From Bradyrhizobium diazoefficiens (GTDB taxonomy: Bacteria > Pseudomonadota > Alphaproteobacteria > Rhizobiales > Xanthobacteraceae): 64,000 bases of DNA. Each line of letters begins with the position of its first letter. Position 1 is the first letter of the stretch. Under the pieces are notes generated by a model, which was not told the origin of the DNA, did not search any database, and was given only the letters and a program-made list of their open reading frames with translations. Shown here in pieces: positions 16,055 through 24,049 of the stretch. A program made the translations under genes and the position numbers. The stretch spans positions 6,882,001 through 6,946,000 of the forward strand of contig NZ_CP067101.1 in NCBI RefSeq assembly GCF_016616425.1. Reading direction: 5' to 3'.

Positions 16055-17551
16055 TTACGCCGTCTTGATCCAGACGGCCTTCACGTTGAGATATTCCTCG
16101 ACATGCTGCTTGCCGGACTCGCGGCCGTAGCCGCTCATCTTGTAGCCGCCGAACGGCACGGCCGGGTCCATCGCCTGGTAGCAGTTCACCCACACCGAAC
16201 CGGCGCGCAGCGACTTTGCAACCGCATGCGCCTTGCTGACGTCGCGCGTCCACAGACCCGAGCCGAGGCCGAAAGTGGTATTGTTGGCGCGCTTGACGAG
16301 TTCGTCCATGTCCTTGAACGCGATCGCGGAGATGACCGGGCCAAAAATCTCCTCCTGCGCGATACGCATATTGTCCTGGACGCCGGCGAACACGGTCGGC
16401 GAGACGAAAAAGCCCTTCGCCAGCGCGCCCTCGGTGACGCGGCCGCCGCCGGCGAGCGCCTTCGCACCTTCCTTCTGGCCGATGTCGAGATAGCCGGTGA
16501 CGCGCTCGAGCTGCTGCTCGGAGACCAGCGGGCCGATCTGCACATTGGGATCGAGGCCGTTGCCGACCTGCAGCTTCTTGCCGAACTCGGCGACGCGGCC
16601 GACGAACTCCTCATAGATCGAATGCTCGACGAACAGACGCGTGCCGGCGCTGCAGATCTGCCCCGAATTGGCAAACACCGCCATCGCCGCGCCGGGCACG
16701 GCCGCGTCGAGATCGGCATCGGCGAACACGATATCAGGCGATTTGCCGCCCAGCTCCAGCGAGACGCGTTTCAAATTGCCGGCCGAGGCGCGGATGATCG
16801 ACTGGCCTGTCACATGCGAGCCGGTGAAGGCGACCTTGTCGACGTCATGATGCGAGGCAAGCGCTGCGCCCGCAGTCTCGCCATAGCCGGGCACGACGTT
16901 GACGACGCCAGGCGGAATGCCGGCTTCCATCGCCAGCTCGGCGATGCGCAGCGAGGTCAGCGGCGCCTCCTCGGCGGGCTTGAGCACCACGGTACAGCCG
17001 GTCGCGATTGCGGGGCCGATCTTCCAGATCGTCGCGGTGAGCGGCCCGTTCCAGGGAATGATGGCGCCGACGACACCGATCGGCTCCTTCAGCGTGTAGG
17101 AGAAGATTTCGCCCGGCAGCGAGTTCTCGATGGTCTCGCCGTGGATCGCCGTGGTCTGGCCGGCATAGTAACGCAACATGCCGACGGCGCGCAGGCGATA
17201 GGCGCGGGTGCGGCTGAGCGGAGCGCCCATGTCGAGCGTGTCGAGCTGCGACAATTCGTCGAAGTTCTTCTCGACGAGCTCGGCAAGCTTCAGAAGCAGG
17301 TTCTGCCGTTCGAACGGCTTGACCTTGCTCCAGGGTCCCTCGAAGGCGCGGCGGGCGGCGGCGACTGCACGATCGATGTCTTCCTTGTCACCCTCGGCGA
17401 CAGTTGCGAGCAGCTCGCCTGTCGCAGGATTGTGGGTCGCGAAGCGCTTGCCTGAGACGGCATCGACCCAATTCCCGTCGATCAACATCTGCTTGTAGGA
17501 CCCGTTCGCGAACGGATGGCGCGTGATCGGAATAGCCTGCGACACAGCCAT
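16055..17551 (-). CDS. NAD(P)-dependent aldehyde dehydrogenase
   Basis: Aldehyde dehydrogenase superfamily protein of 498 residues, full length. It has the Rossmann segment GVVGAIIPWNGPL, the base glutamate in SLELGGKSPD, the nucleophilic cysteine in NSGQICSAGTRL and the C-terminal PFGGYKMSGYGRESG. It resembles the phenylacetaldehyde/betaine aldehyde group. Transcribed divergently from an SDR gene 184 bp away. With the TPP decarboxylase downstream, oxidation of an aromatic or aliphatic aldehyde is plausible; the sequence does not fix the substrate. Confidence 0.92.
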   Translation of the reverse strand: MAVSQAIPITRHPFANGSYKQMLIDGNWVDAVSGKRFATHNPATGELLATVAEGDKEDIDRAVAAARRAFEGPWSKVKPFERQNLLLKLAELVEKNFDELSQLDTLDMGAPLSRTRAYRLRAVGMLRYYAGQTTAIHGETIENSLPGEIFSYTLKEPIGVVGAIIPWNGPLTATIWKIGPAIATGCTVVLKPAEEAPLTSLRIAELAMEAGIPPGVVNVVPGYGETAGAALASHHDVDKVAFTGSHVTGQSIIRASAGNLKRVSLELGGKSPDIVFADADLDAAVPGAAMAVFANSGQICSAGTRLFVEHSIYEEFVGRVAEFGKKLQVGNGLDPNVQIGPLVSEQQLERVTGYLDIGQKEGAKALAGGGRVTEGALAKGFFVSPTVFAGVQDNMRIAQEEIFGPVISAIAFKDMDELVKRANNTTFGLGSGLWTRDVSKAHAVAKSLRAGSVWVNCYQAMDPAVPFGGYKMSGYGRESGKQHVEEYLNVKAVWIKTA

Positions 17552-17735
17552 GGCTGCACTCCCTGTCAGGTGATTGATTGGTTCGATCTGGGCGGGACCG
17601 TTTGGTTGAGGAGGATACAGCGGTGCCGGATAGGCGTAAAGGCAGCGCGGAACGAAGACCTCCCATGCCGACTTGTGCGGGGTCGCGCAGCCGCCATGTT
17701 ATAGCTCGAGCGAGCCCCCTCTCCGGAGACGCACC

Positions 17736-18581
17736 ATGCCGCATTCCGCCATCGTGAAAGACAACGTTGCCGTGATCACCGGTGGCGCATCCGGTATCGG
17801 GTTGGCCGCAGCCATGGCCTTCGCGCGCGCTGGGATGAAGGTGTGTATCGCGGATGTCGATGAGGCAGGGCTGGCCGAGGCCGCAACAAAATTGTCATCC
17901 GTCACTTCTGCCACAAACGTGATGACCTTCGCTGTCGATGTCGGCAGGGCTGAGAGCGTGAGGGAATTGGAGCGCGCCGTAGGCGCTCATTTCGGCGGAA
18001 CGGACCTGCTCATGAACAATGCCGGCATCCAGCCGGGCAGCACACTGTTCGACGAGCCCGACAATTGGCAGCGCATCATCGCCGTCAACATGTGGGGCGT
18101 CATCAACGGCTCGCGTATCTTTGCGCCCAACATGATCGCACGCGGCAGATGCGGCCTCATCATCAACACGGGATCGAAGCAGGGCATCACCACGCCGCCG
18201 GGCGATCCCGCCTACAACGTCTCCAAGGCAGGCGTGAAGGCATTTACCGAAGCGCTCCAGCATGAGCTGCGCAACAAAAAAGACTGCCGCGTCTCTGCGC
18301 ATCTGCTGATCCCCGGCTTCGTCTTCACCGGACTGACCGCGAAGGGCCGCACCGAGAAGCCGGCCGGCGCATGGACACCGGAGCAGACTGTGGATTTCAT
18401 GCTGACGCGGCTGGCGGCAGGCGATTTCTACATCTTGTGCCCGGACAACGACGTGCCGCGCGCGCTCGACGAGAAGCGGGTGCTGTGGGCGGCCGGGGAC
18501 ATCGTCGAGAACCGCCCGCCGCTGTCGCGCTGGCACCCGGACTACACGGCTGCGTTCACGAAGTTCGTAGAGGGGGAGTAG
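17736..18581 (+). CDS. Short-chain dehydrogenase/reductase
   Basis: Classical SDR of 281 residues. TGGASGIGLA is the dinucleotide glycine motif, CIADVD the adenine-ribose acidic turn (suggesting NAD preference), NNAG the structural motif and INTGSKQGITTPPGDPAYNVSK the catalytic Ser-Tyr-Lys set. The ATG at 17736 is preceded by CCGGAGA; upstream codons would not add SDR sequence. The C-terminal 60 residues (WHPDYTAAFTKFV) are longer than the minimal SDR. It is divergent from the aldehyde dehydrogenase, so the two may share control. Confidence 0.9.
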   Translation: MPHSAIVKDNVAVITGGASGIGLAAAMAFARAGMKVCIADVDEAGLAEAATKLSSVTSATNVMTFAVDVGRAESVRELERAVGAHFGGTDLLMNNAGIQPGSTLFDEPDNWQRIIAVNMWGVINGSRIFAPNMIARGRCGLIINTGSKQGITTPPGDPAYNVSKAGVKAFTEALQHELRNKKDCRVSAHLLIPGFVFTGLTAKGRTEKPAGAWTPEQTVDFMLTRLAAGDFYILCPDNDVPRALDEKRVLWAAGDIVENRPPLSRWHPDYTAAFTKFVEGE

Positions 18582-18595
18582 GTATGCGCCGCTCC

Positions 18596-18628
18596 CTCAC
18601 TCCCTCGCCGCGTTCCCACGGGGAGAGG
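18596..18628. repeat. Short hairpin element CTCCCTCGCCGCGTTCCCACGGGGAGAGG
   Basis: A CCTC...GGGGAGAGG-type mini-palindrome related to the longer element at 40400-40545. It lies between the convergent SDR and zinc-ribbon genes and may serve as a terminator stem. Confidence 0.4.
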
Positions 18629-18637
18629 TGAAGAAGC

Positions 18638-18844
18638 CTACAGCGTTTCCTGCTGATGCCCGCAATTCTTGCAAGCAAACTTGGCCCGGGTCTGGCCTTT
18701 CTCCGCCTGCACCCGGTTCGGCGCACCGCACTTGCCGCAGACGGCCTCGATACGGGTCGAGCCCTGCTTGACGACGATGGTCTTCTTTTCCATCGATTCA
18801 CGGATCAGGCGCTCGGCCTCCTCGCGCAGCGATTGTTTCGACAA
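18638..18844 (-). CDS. Small zinc-ribbon protein
   Basis: A 68-residue protein with two cysteine pairs, CGKCGAPN and CKNCGHQQ, which together form a four-cysteine zinc ribbon in the second half. The N-terminal half is a charged helix (SLREEAERLIRESMEKK). I chose TTG at 18844 (LSKQSLREEAERL) with purines upstream, because the frame farther upstream is arginine-rich and looks non-coding; an internal ATG would remove the helix. Function unknown; such proteins are usually nucleic-acid or protein adaptors. Confidence 0.7.
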   Translation of the reverse strand: MSKQSLREEAERLIRESMEKKTIVVKQGSTRIEAVCGKCGAPNRVQAEKGQTRAKFACKNCGHQQETL

Positions 18845-19212
18845 AGCTCGTCTCCGCCTCTGAAAAGCGCGAGAGCCATATCGCACCCGCCGTCGAAGCA
18901 CAATGCGTGATGCGGATTGCGGGCCCGATCGAGCCGCCATTTCGGGATGATCGCGGACGCGAGAGCGGCGGCGCGCATTGCTCCGCGGCTCTCCTGCCTG
19001 TCGTCCGGATCGGCTCAAGGCACTTTTTTCAAGCGGCCTTGGAAACCTCCATCAACGACCGCTCGGATGATTGACGGATTGATCGCGCGCCGGCCGTCGC
19101 GCGGAATCGGCTCGCTGCGCGGAACCATCCCCATCGAACCCACGCACACAGGCGTTCGCGGCTCGATCAGGCTTCAGCTGACCGACCAAGCCGCCGCCTT
19201 CGAGCCCGTGAC

Positions 19213-19353
19213 CTAGATGGCGAATACCCAGGCGGCGACGATGGTGCCGATGGTGACCAGGCCGGCGATCGTCCAGCCGGCGGCATATTCCAGCTGAGGA
19301 TGACCGGTCGCCCGCATGATCTCGGCCGGATCGGCGGTATGCTTCTGTGCCAT
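19213..19353 (-). CDS. Small single-span membrane protein
   Basis: A 46-residue protein starting MAQKHTADPAEIMRATGHPQ, with one C-terminal hydrophobic span (WTIAGLVTIGTIVAAWVFAI) that ends at the last residue. GCGAGG lies about 8 bases before the ATG. No family is recognised. The short soluble N-terminus and tail-like membrane helix suggest a small inner-membrane accessory protein. An upstream in-frame ATG at 19395 would add 14 residues. Confidence 0.55.
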   Translation of the reverse strand: MAQKHTADPAEIMRATGHPQLEYAAGWTIAGLVTIGTIVAAWVFAI

Positions 19354-19609
19354 GACAGCCTCGCACGTTACTTCCACCTGATATGTAAGTCGCATCAGCC
19401 GCCATTAGGTTCCATCACGGAGATGCGAGGAATGCGGCTGACTCCCCAATGCAAGCGGTCCGTCAGCACGCCTGCCATTTCGTTCGGGTCTCGCTGCGCT
19501 GAAGCGGGGCTGTCAAGCCACAGGATTGACAAACGCTCGAGTTAAATCACGCAGCCTTGGTGCAGATCGAGCCGACCTCTCAGAGCGGCCAAGATCAAGG
19601 TGTCGAGCC

Positions 19610-19807
19610 ATGCGCCTCACCACCGGCAGACTGCTGTTCGTCTTGATCGTCGCCTTCGCCTCGCCGGGGGCGATGTCGCAGCAACGCGCAGACCAACCGG
19701 CGGGCGACAAGGAAATCCGCACTGGCAATGTCATGCCCTATTCGGGGCCGCTCTCGGAATTCGGCGCGGTGATCGAGACCGCGTTCACCCAGGGCGCGGC
19801 GCGATAA
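19610..19807 (+). pseudogene. Truncated branched-chain-type ABC binding protein remnant
   Basis: A 65-codon frame. It begins with a good signal peptide (RLLFVLIVAFASPGAMSQQ) and continues KEIRTGNVMPYSGPLSEFGA, the start of the mature domain of LivK/urea-type (Peripla_BP_6) binding proteins. It then turns into unrelated residues and stops after a dozen codons. A functional protein of this family has 380-420 residues. Only the 5' end survives, cut off just before the convergent cyclase gene. Probably a deletion remnant. Whether the secreted peptide is still made is unknown. Confidence 0.6.
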
Positions 19808-19812
19808 GCCCC

Positions 19813-21408
19813 TCACGCCGGCTTGAGCGAGGCCAGCGCGCTTTCGAGCAGCGCGCGCACGCGCGCGGCATCGCCTGATTTCACCACGACCGGATCGAGG
19901 TAGAGCTCGAGACCGGGCGCGCGCTCGGTGATGATGCCACGGCTCTCCGCCGCCGCATCGTTCAGCGCATCGACCGAATAGGGGACGACCTCGCGGCTGA
20001 TGCCTTTCATCGTAATCGCCGGCAGCGCGTGGGCGCGGACGATGTCACTGACCAGCGCAAAGGTCTCGTAGCTCAGCACGATGCCGCCGGGCTCGGCGAT
20101 CGATTGCAGGCGCGCGGCGAGGTTCGCTTCGGCACCGATGATGGTGTAGTCCATGCGGTCGGCGCTGCCGAAATTGCCGACATTGCAATAGCCGGAATTG
20201 ATGCCCATGCGCGAGCGGAACGGCTGCTCGATGCCGGAGGCGCGCCATTTCGCGTTGAGCTCGGCAAGGCGCTGCTGCATGCGCCAGGCCATCTGCAGAC
20301 AGGCCTGTGCATCGGCACGATCGCCCCGGGTCTCGGGGTCGCCGAAGAAGATCAGCATGGCATCGCCGATGAACTTGTCGATGGTGCCGCCATAGTCATG
20401 GGCGATCGCCGACATCTCCGTGAAATATTCGTTGAGGAGCTGGGTCAGCTGCTCCGGCTGCAGCCGTTCGGCGGTGGCAGTGAAATTCTGGATGTCCGAG
20501 AAGAAGATGGTGAGCTTCTTGCGCTCGGTATGGATGGTGACGTCCTTCTGGCCGGAGAAGATGCTCTTGTAGACCTGCGGCGGGATGTAGCGCGAGATCT
20601 TCATCGACAACGAGGCCAGAAAATCGTTGGCGGATTCGAGCTCCTTGTTCATGGTCTTGATGCGGCCGGCCTGCCGGCGCTGCAGCGAGAGAAACGCCAG
20701 TCCGCTGCCGGCGGCGATCACGAAATAGGCCAGCAGGAATTTGAACGAGAAGATGTTGCCAGCGATCGGCTGGGTGACGACCACCTCCTGGATGCCCCTG
20801 ACGTCGCCGACCTTCCAGTCCCTCTTTGGACTCTCGGGATGACTGTTGTGGCAGCTCACGCAGGCCGCGCCCATCGTGACGGGCGCGACCAGACGGACCT
20901 TGTCCTCGAACAGCGAGGTCTCGGCGTCGACGATTTTCTGGTCGGAATCCTTTCGCAGCGCATCGAGCGCGTCCTTTTCGAACTTGTCGAGCTGGTGCGG
21001 CGCACGGTTCTGGAATGGGAAGTCCGAGACGAAGCGGTAAGTGATGTTCTCCTGCTGGGCGCCGATCACCCGTCCGAGCTCGAGCGACAGGGTCGCGGGA
21101 ATCGGGATCGCGCCGGGAATCGACTCGTAATTGTGCACGACCTTCGTGGTGCCGTTCGGGTTCGCCAGCACGCGCCCGACCACGTTGGAGGCGTAATAGC
21201 TGCGCACGCTTGATATCACCGAATTGAGATCGACCGCCTGACGGCGCAGCGCCGTCTTGCTCAGCTCGGTCAGGTCCAGCCAAACTGCGAGCGGCAAAGC
21301 GAGCAGGAGGAAGGCGATCACGGCGCCGGTGAGGATGCCGCTCTTGCGCTGTTCTTCGGAGATCTCTTGTTTCACTCGGTGGCTCCGTCGTGTGCGAGAT
21401 CGTCGCAA
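19813..21408 (-). CDS. Membrane adenylate/guanylate cyclase with haem-binding (DUF3365-type) sensor
   Basis: Class III nucleotide cyclase, 531 residues. Domain order: a membrane helix (GILTGAVIAFLLLALPLAVWL); a periplasmic domain with a C183-V-S-C186-H187 c-type haem motif, followed by NSHPESPKRDWKVGDVRG, the pattern of Tll0287-like/DUF3365 domains; a second helix (FLLAYFVIAAGSGLAFL); a short linker; then the catalytic domain with metal Asp in FFSDIQNFT and DKFIGDAML. Redox or gas sensing outside and cAMP/cGMP synthesis inside is the likely design. A GTG at 21375 with GGAG upstream is an alternative start. No partner gene is adjacent. Confidence 0.87.
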   Translation of the reverse strand: MRRSRTRRSHRVKQEISEEQRKSGILTGAVIAFLLLALPLAVWLDLTELSKTALRRQAVDLNSVISSVRSYYASNVVGRVLANPNGTTKVVHNYESIPGAIPIPATLSLELGRVIGAQQENITYRFVSDFPFQNRAPHQLDKFEKDALDALRKDSDQKIVDAETSLFEDKVRLVAPVTMGAACVSCHNSHPESPKRDWKVGDVRGIQEVVVTQPIAGNIFSFKFLLAYFVIAAGSGLAFLSLQRRQAGRIKTMNKELESANDFLASLSMKISRYIPPQVYKSIFSGQKDVTIHTERKKLTIFFSDIQNFTATAERLQPEQLTQLLNEYFTEMSAIAHDYGGTIDKFIGDAMLIFFGDPETRGDRADAQACLQMAWRMQQRLAELNAKWRASGIEQPFRSRMGINSGYCNVGNFGSADRMDYTIIGAEANLAARLQSIAEPGGIVLSYETFALVSDIVRAHALPAITMKGISREVVPYSVDALNDAAAESRGIITERAPGLELYLDPVVVKSGDAARVRALLESALASLKPA

Positions 21409-21565
21409 ACTCTCGCAATTTGCGGCAAGGAATACAGCGGCACAGAGCCAACAATTGCAGGCCGGCGCAACCCCATTCTATGGTGGTCGGGCAAATTGCC
21501 TTTTCGTTTGATCACGGATGCCCAAGATTGGCACCGACCTGCATCCGCTCCGCCGGGAGAAACCC

Positions 21566-21655
21566 ATGACCGAGACCATCCGCATCAAACGCTTCAACGC
21601 GCGGCCCGTGATCGCGAGCGGGATCGCGACGAGCTCCGCTCGCGCCGAGAGGTGA
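21566..21655 (+). pseudogene. 29-codon open frame, possible gene remnant
   Basis: MTETIRIKRFNARPVIASG then a few residues to a stop, preceded by CGGGAGAAACCC. The first residues resemble the opening of enolase-superfamily (mandelate racemase-like) proteins, but the match is short. It lies in the gap between the cyclase start and the sulfatase end. It is either a truncated gene or chance. Confidence 0.25.
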
Positions 21656-21666
21656 AGGGTGCCGCG

Positions 21667-23124
21667 TCAGCGCACCGCCACATTCAGATCCATCGTCTCC
21701 AGCAAGCTGTTCTGGCGCCAGTCGATAAAGGCGTCCTTGAGACGGCTGACGACGCCGGCGTGCTCGGGCATGCCCCACAGATTGCGTTGCTCGAGCGGAT
21801 CGGTCGCAAGATCGAACAACTGCCCGTCTTCAGCACCGTGAATGAACACCACCTTCCATCTGTCGTCGCGCGCCATGGTGATCAGCCTTGCGCCTGTCAT
21901 GGCGACGTCGCCGGCCTGCTCGCTGAACACGACATCGCGGCCGGACCACCTTTCGCCCTTGAGAGCCGAAAGCAAGCTGCGGGCCTGAAAGGGTTTTGGA
22001 TGCTCCGCGCCGGCAAGATCGAGGACCGTTGGACCGAGATCGAAGAGCTGGCATTTTTCCCCGATCCGCCGCCCGCCAGTGAAGCGTTCCGGCGACCAGA
22101 ACAGCAGCGGGACACGGGTGACCGGCTCGTACATGGACCATTTCTGGCTGAGACCATGTTCGCCGAGATTGTCGCCATGGTCCGACATGAAGATGAGGAC
22201 GCAATTGCCGAGATAGCCCCTGTCCTCCAGGGTCTGCAGCAGCCGGCCGATCTGCTCGTCGATCATGGTGACGTTGGCATAATAATGCGCGCGCAGGCGC
22301 CGCATTTCCTCATGCGTCGGCTGAAGCTTCCATGACACGGCGTCGTGGTCGACCTCGGTGTCGTGGCGCCGCTTCTCCTTCAGATACGCAGGCAGCCCGT
22401 CGATCTCATCTTCGGTCGGCTGCGGCACCGGCAGATCGTTGCGGGCGAGATAGTGCTCCAGATATTCCGGAAGCGGGTCATAGGGCGGATGCGGCCCAGG
22501 GAGGCCGATCTGCATGAACAGCGTGTCGGGCCTGGGTCGGGTCTGCAACCACCACATCGCGGTCTCCGCGACGAAAATGTCCGGATGCAGGGATTTCGGC
22601 ATCTCCCAGGTGAACGCGCCCATGCGGTCGCCATAGTCGGGCAGGCTGCGATAGCCGGCACGCGAGGGCTTTGTCAGCTTGTGCGCGGCAAAGGCCTTGT
22701 CGAGCTCGTCGGCAAACCAGCGTCCTTCCAAAAAGCGATCCTTGTTCTCGACCACGAAGCGCTCGTGGAAGCCGGCCTTCGCGTCATACGGGATCGTGTG
22801 CATCTTGCCGACATTGACGCAGTGATAGCCGGCCTCGGCGAGCTTCGTGATCCAGGTCTTCTGCCAGGCCTGCCCGTTTTTCAGGACGCCCGATGCATGC
22901 GGATAAAGGCCGGAGAACAGCGCCGCCCGCGAGGGCACGCAACTCGGCGCGTTGATGAAGCAATTGTCGAAATAGACGCCCTCACGCACCAGCCGATCGA
23001 GATTCGGCGTCTTCATATAGGGATGGCCCGTCGCCGCGATCGTGTCGAAGCGTTGCTGGTCGGTCATGACCAGGACGATGTGGGGCTTTGTCACGATTGC
23101 TTCGTCCTGCGCGGCGATGTTCAA
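21667..23124 (-). CDS. Sulfatase / phosphonate monoester hydrolase-family enzyme
   Basis: Type I sulfatase of the alkaline-phosphatase superfamily, 485 residues. C62-V-P-S-R66 in APSCVPSRAALFSG is the formylglycine-generating motif. Metal ligands are in VMTDQQRFD near the N-terminus and in FMSDHGDNLGEHG. TDQQR plus CxPSR also fits rhizobial phosphonate monoester hydrolases and choline sulfatase relatives. No signal peptide, so cytoplasmic. No formylglycine-generating enzyme is nearby. The start shown is TTG; a GTG at 23094 with AGGA 10 bases upstream is as likely. Divergent from a GntR gene, with a palindrome just upstream of its start. Confidence 0.85.
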   Translation of the reverse strand: MNIAAQDEAIVTKPHIVLVMTDQQRFDTIAATGHPYMKTPNLDRLVREGVYFDNCFINAPSCVPSRAALFSGLYPHASGVLKNGQAWQKTWITKLAEAGYHCVNVGKMHTIPYDAKAGFHERFVVENKDRFLEGRWFADELDKAFAAHKLTKPSRAGYRSLPDYGDRMGAFTWEMPKSLHPDIFVAETAMWWLQTRPRPDTLFMQIGLPGPHPPYDPLPEYLEHYLARNDLPVPQPTEDEIDGLPAYLKEKRRHDTEVDHDAVSWKLQPTHEEMRRLRAHYYANVTMIDEQIGRLLQTLEDRGYLGNCVLIFMSDHGDNLGEHGLSQKWSMYEPVTRVPLLFWSPERFTGGRRIGEKCQLFDLGPTVLDLAGAEHPKPFQARSLLSALKGERWSGRDVVFSEQAGDVAMTGARLITMARDDRWKVVFIHGAEDGQLFDLATDPLEQRNLWGMPEHAGVVSRLKDAFIDWRQNSLLETMDLNVAVR

Positions 23125-23131
23125 CGGAGTA

Positions 23132-23144
23132 TATGTCTGACATA
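23132..23144. promoter_or_regulatory. Probable GntR/FadR-type operator 1
   Basis: TATGTC-T-GACATA, a perfect 13-bp palindrome in the sulfatase-GntR spacer, 8 bp upstream of the TTG start of the sulfatase gene. The core TGTCTGACA has the T-GT...AC-A layout used by FadR-subfamily repressors. A related half-conserved copy is at 23220-23233. Confidence 0.6.
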
Positions 23145-23219
23145 ATAACTCTTGTCAAACCTCTTTGGAGCGAACTATCATCGGTTGAAACAGCCAAACC
23201 TGTGCTTCTCGTCGTCAAT

Positions 23220-23233
23220 AAATCAGACATTTA
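23220..23233. promoter_or_regulatory. Probable GntR/FadR-type operator 2
   Basis: AAATCAGACATTTA; its reverse complement contains ATGTCTGA, eight of the core bases of the palindrome at 23132-23144, with its own 4-bp AAAT/ATTT dyad. It lies 22 bp before the GntR start, where binding would repress the regulator itself. Confidence 0.5.
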
Positions 23234-23254
23234 ACCTCACGAGTCCGAATTCAC

Positions 23255-24019
23255 GTGGCAAAGCCCGAGAGCAACGACAGCCCGCAGTCCAGCGCTCAGG
23301 TCGCCCGCGAGGTGGCGCGCCTGATCCTGACCGGCGTGTGGCCCGAGGGCACGACGTTGCCGCGCGAGATCGAGCTGGCGTCGCGTTTCGACATCAGCCG
23401 CGCCTCGATCCGCGAAGCGCTTTCGCTCTTGAAGGCGAAAGGCCTGATCGCCTCGAAGCAGAAAGCCGGAACGCATGTGCGCGCCCGCTTCGATTGGAAC
23501 ATGCTCGACGAGGAGCTGCTGAAATGGACGCTATCCTCGTTGCCGACGCAGGAATTCGCCAAGCAGATCATGGAAGTCCGCCGGATCGTCGAGCCGGAAG
23601 CCTGCGCGATCTGCGCGGCGCGCGGCACGGATGAAGATTTTGCCAGGATCGAGCGCGCCTATCGCGGCATGGACGCGGCCGGCATGGACCGCGTCGCCTA
23701 TGCCGAGCCTGACCTTCAGTTTCACCGCGGAATCCTCATCGCCACCGGAAACGACTTTCTGATCGCCTTCGGTGCGACAGTGGCCGCTGCGCTCCGCATG
23801 TCATTCAACCTGTCGAGCACCAATCCGGGCGCGCCGCGCAAGAGCCTGCCTTATCACCGTGCCGTGCTCGACGAGATCTGGGCACGCAACCCGGACGGTG
23901 CGCGCCAGGCCATGCACAAGCTGATGGATCTCACCGAGCAGAACATCGTCTCGGCCATGTCGCGCCAGAGGAAGAAGGACGCCGAAGACGAGAACGTCCG
24001 CACCAGACGGACACGTTGA
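23255..24019 (+). CDS. GntR-family (FadR/FCD subfamily) transcriptional regulator
   Basis: A 254-residue regulator. The N-terminal winged helix (LILTGVWPEGTTLPREIELASRFDISRASIREALSLL) is textbook GntR. The C-terminal all-helical FCD domain carries metal-site residues in EVRRIVEPEAC, DLQFHRGILIATGN and PYHRAVLDEIWARN. It should bind a carboxylate or sugar acid through a metal. GTG start at 23255; no clear Shine-Dalgarno. It faces the sulfatase and leads the ABC transporter/AroE-like run 30 bp downstream, so it probably represses both arms until the substrate arrives. Confidence 0.9.
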   Translation: MAKPESNDSPQSSAQVAREVARLILTGVWPEGTTLPREIELASRFDISRASIREALSLLKAKGLIASKQKAGTHVRARFDWNMLDEELLKWTLSSLPTQEFAKQIMEVRRIVEPEACAICAARGTDEDFARIERAYRGMDAAGMDRVAYAEPDLQFHRGILIATGNDFLIAFGATVAAALRMSFNLSSTNPGAPRKSLPYHRAVLDEIWARNPDGARQAMHKLMDLTEQNIVSAMSRQRKKDAEDENVRTRRTR

Positions 24020-24049
24020 CGCCGACAAACAATCTTGAGGGAGGTAAAC

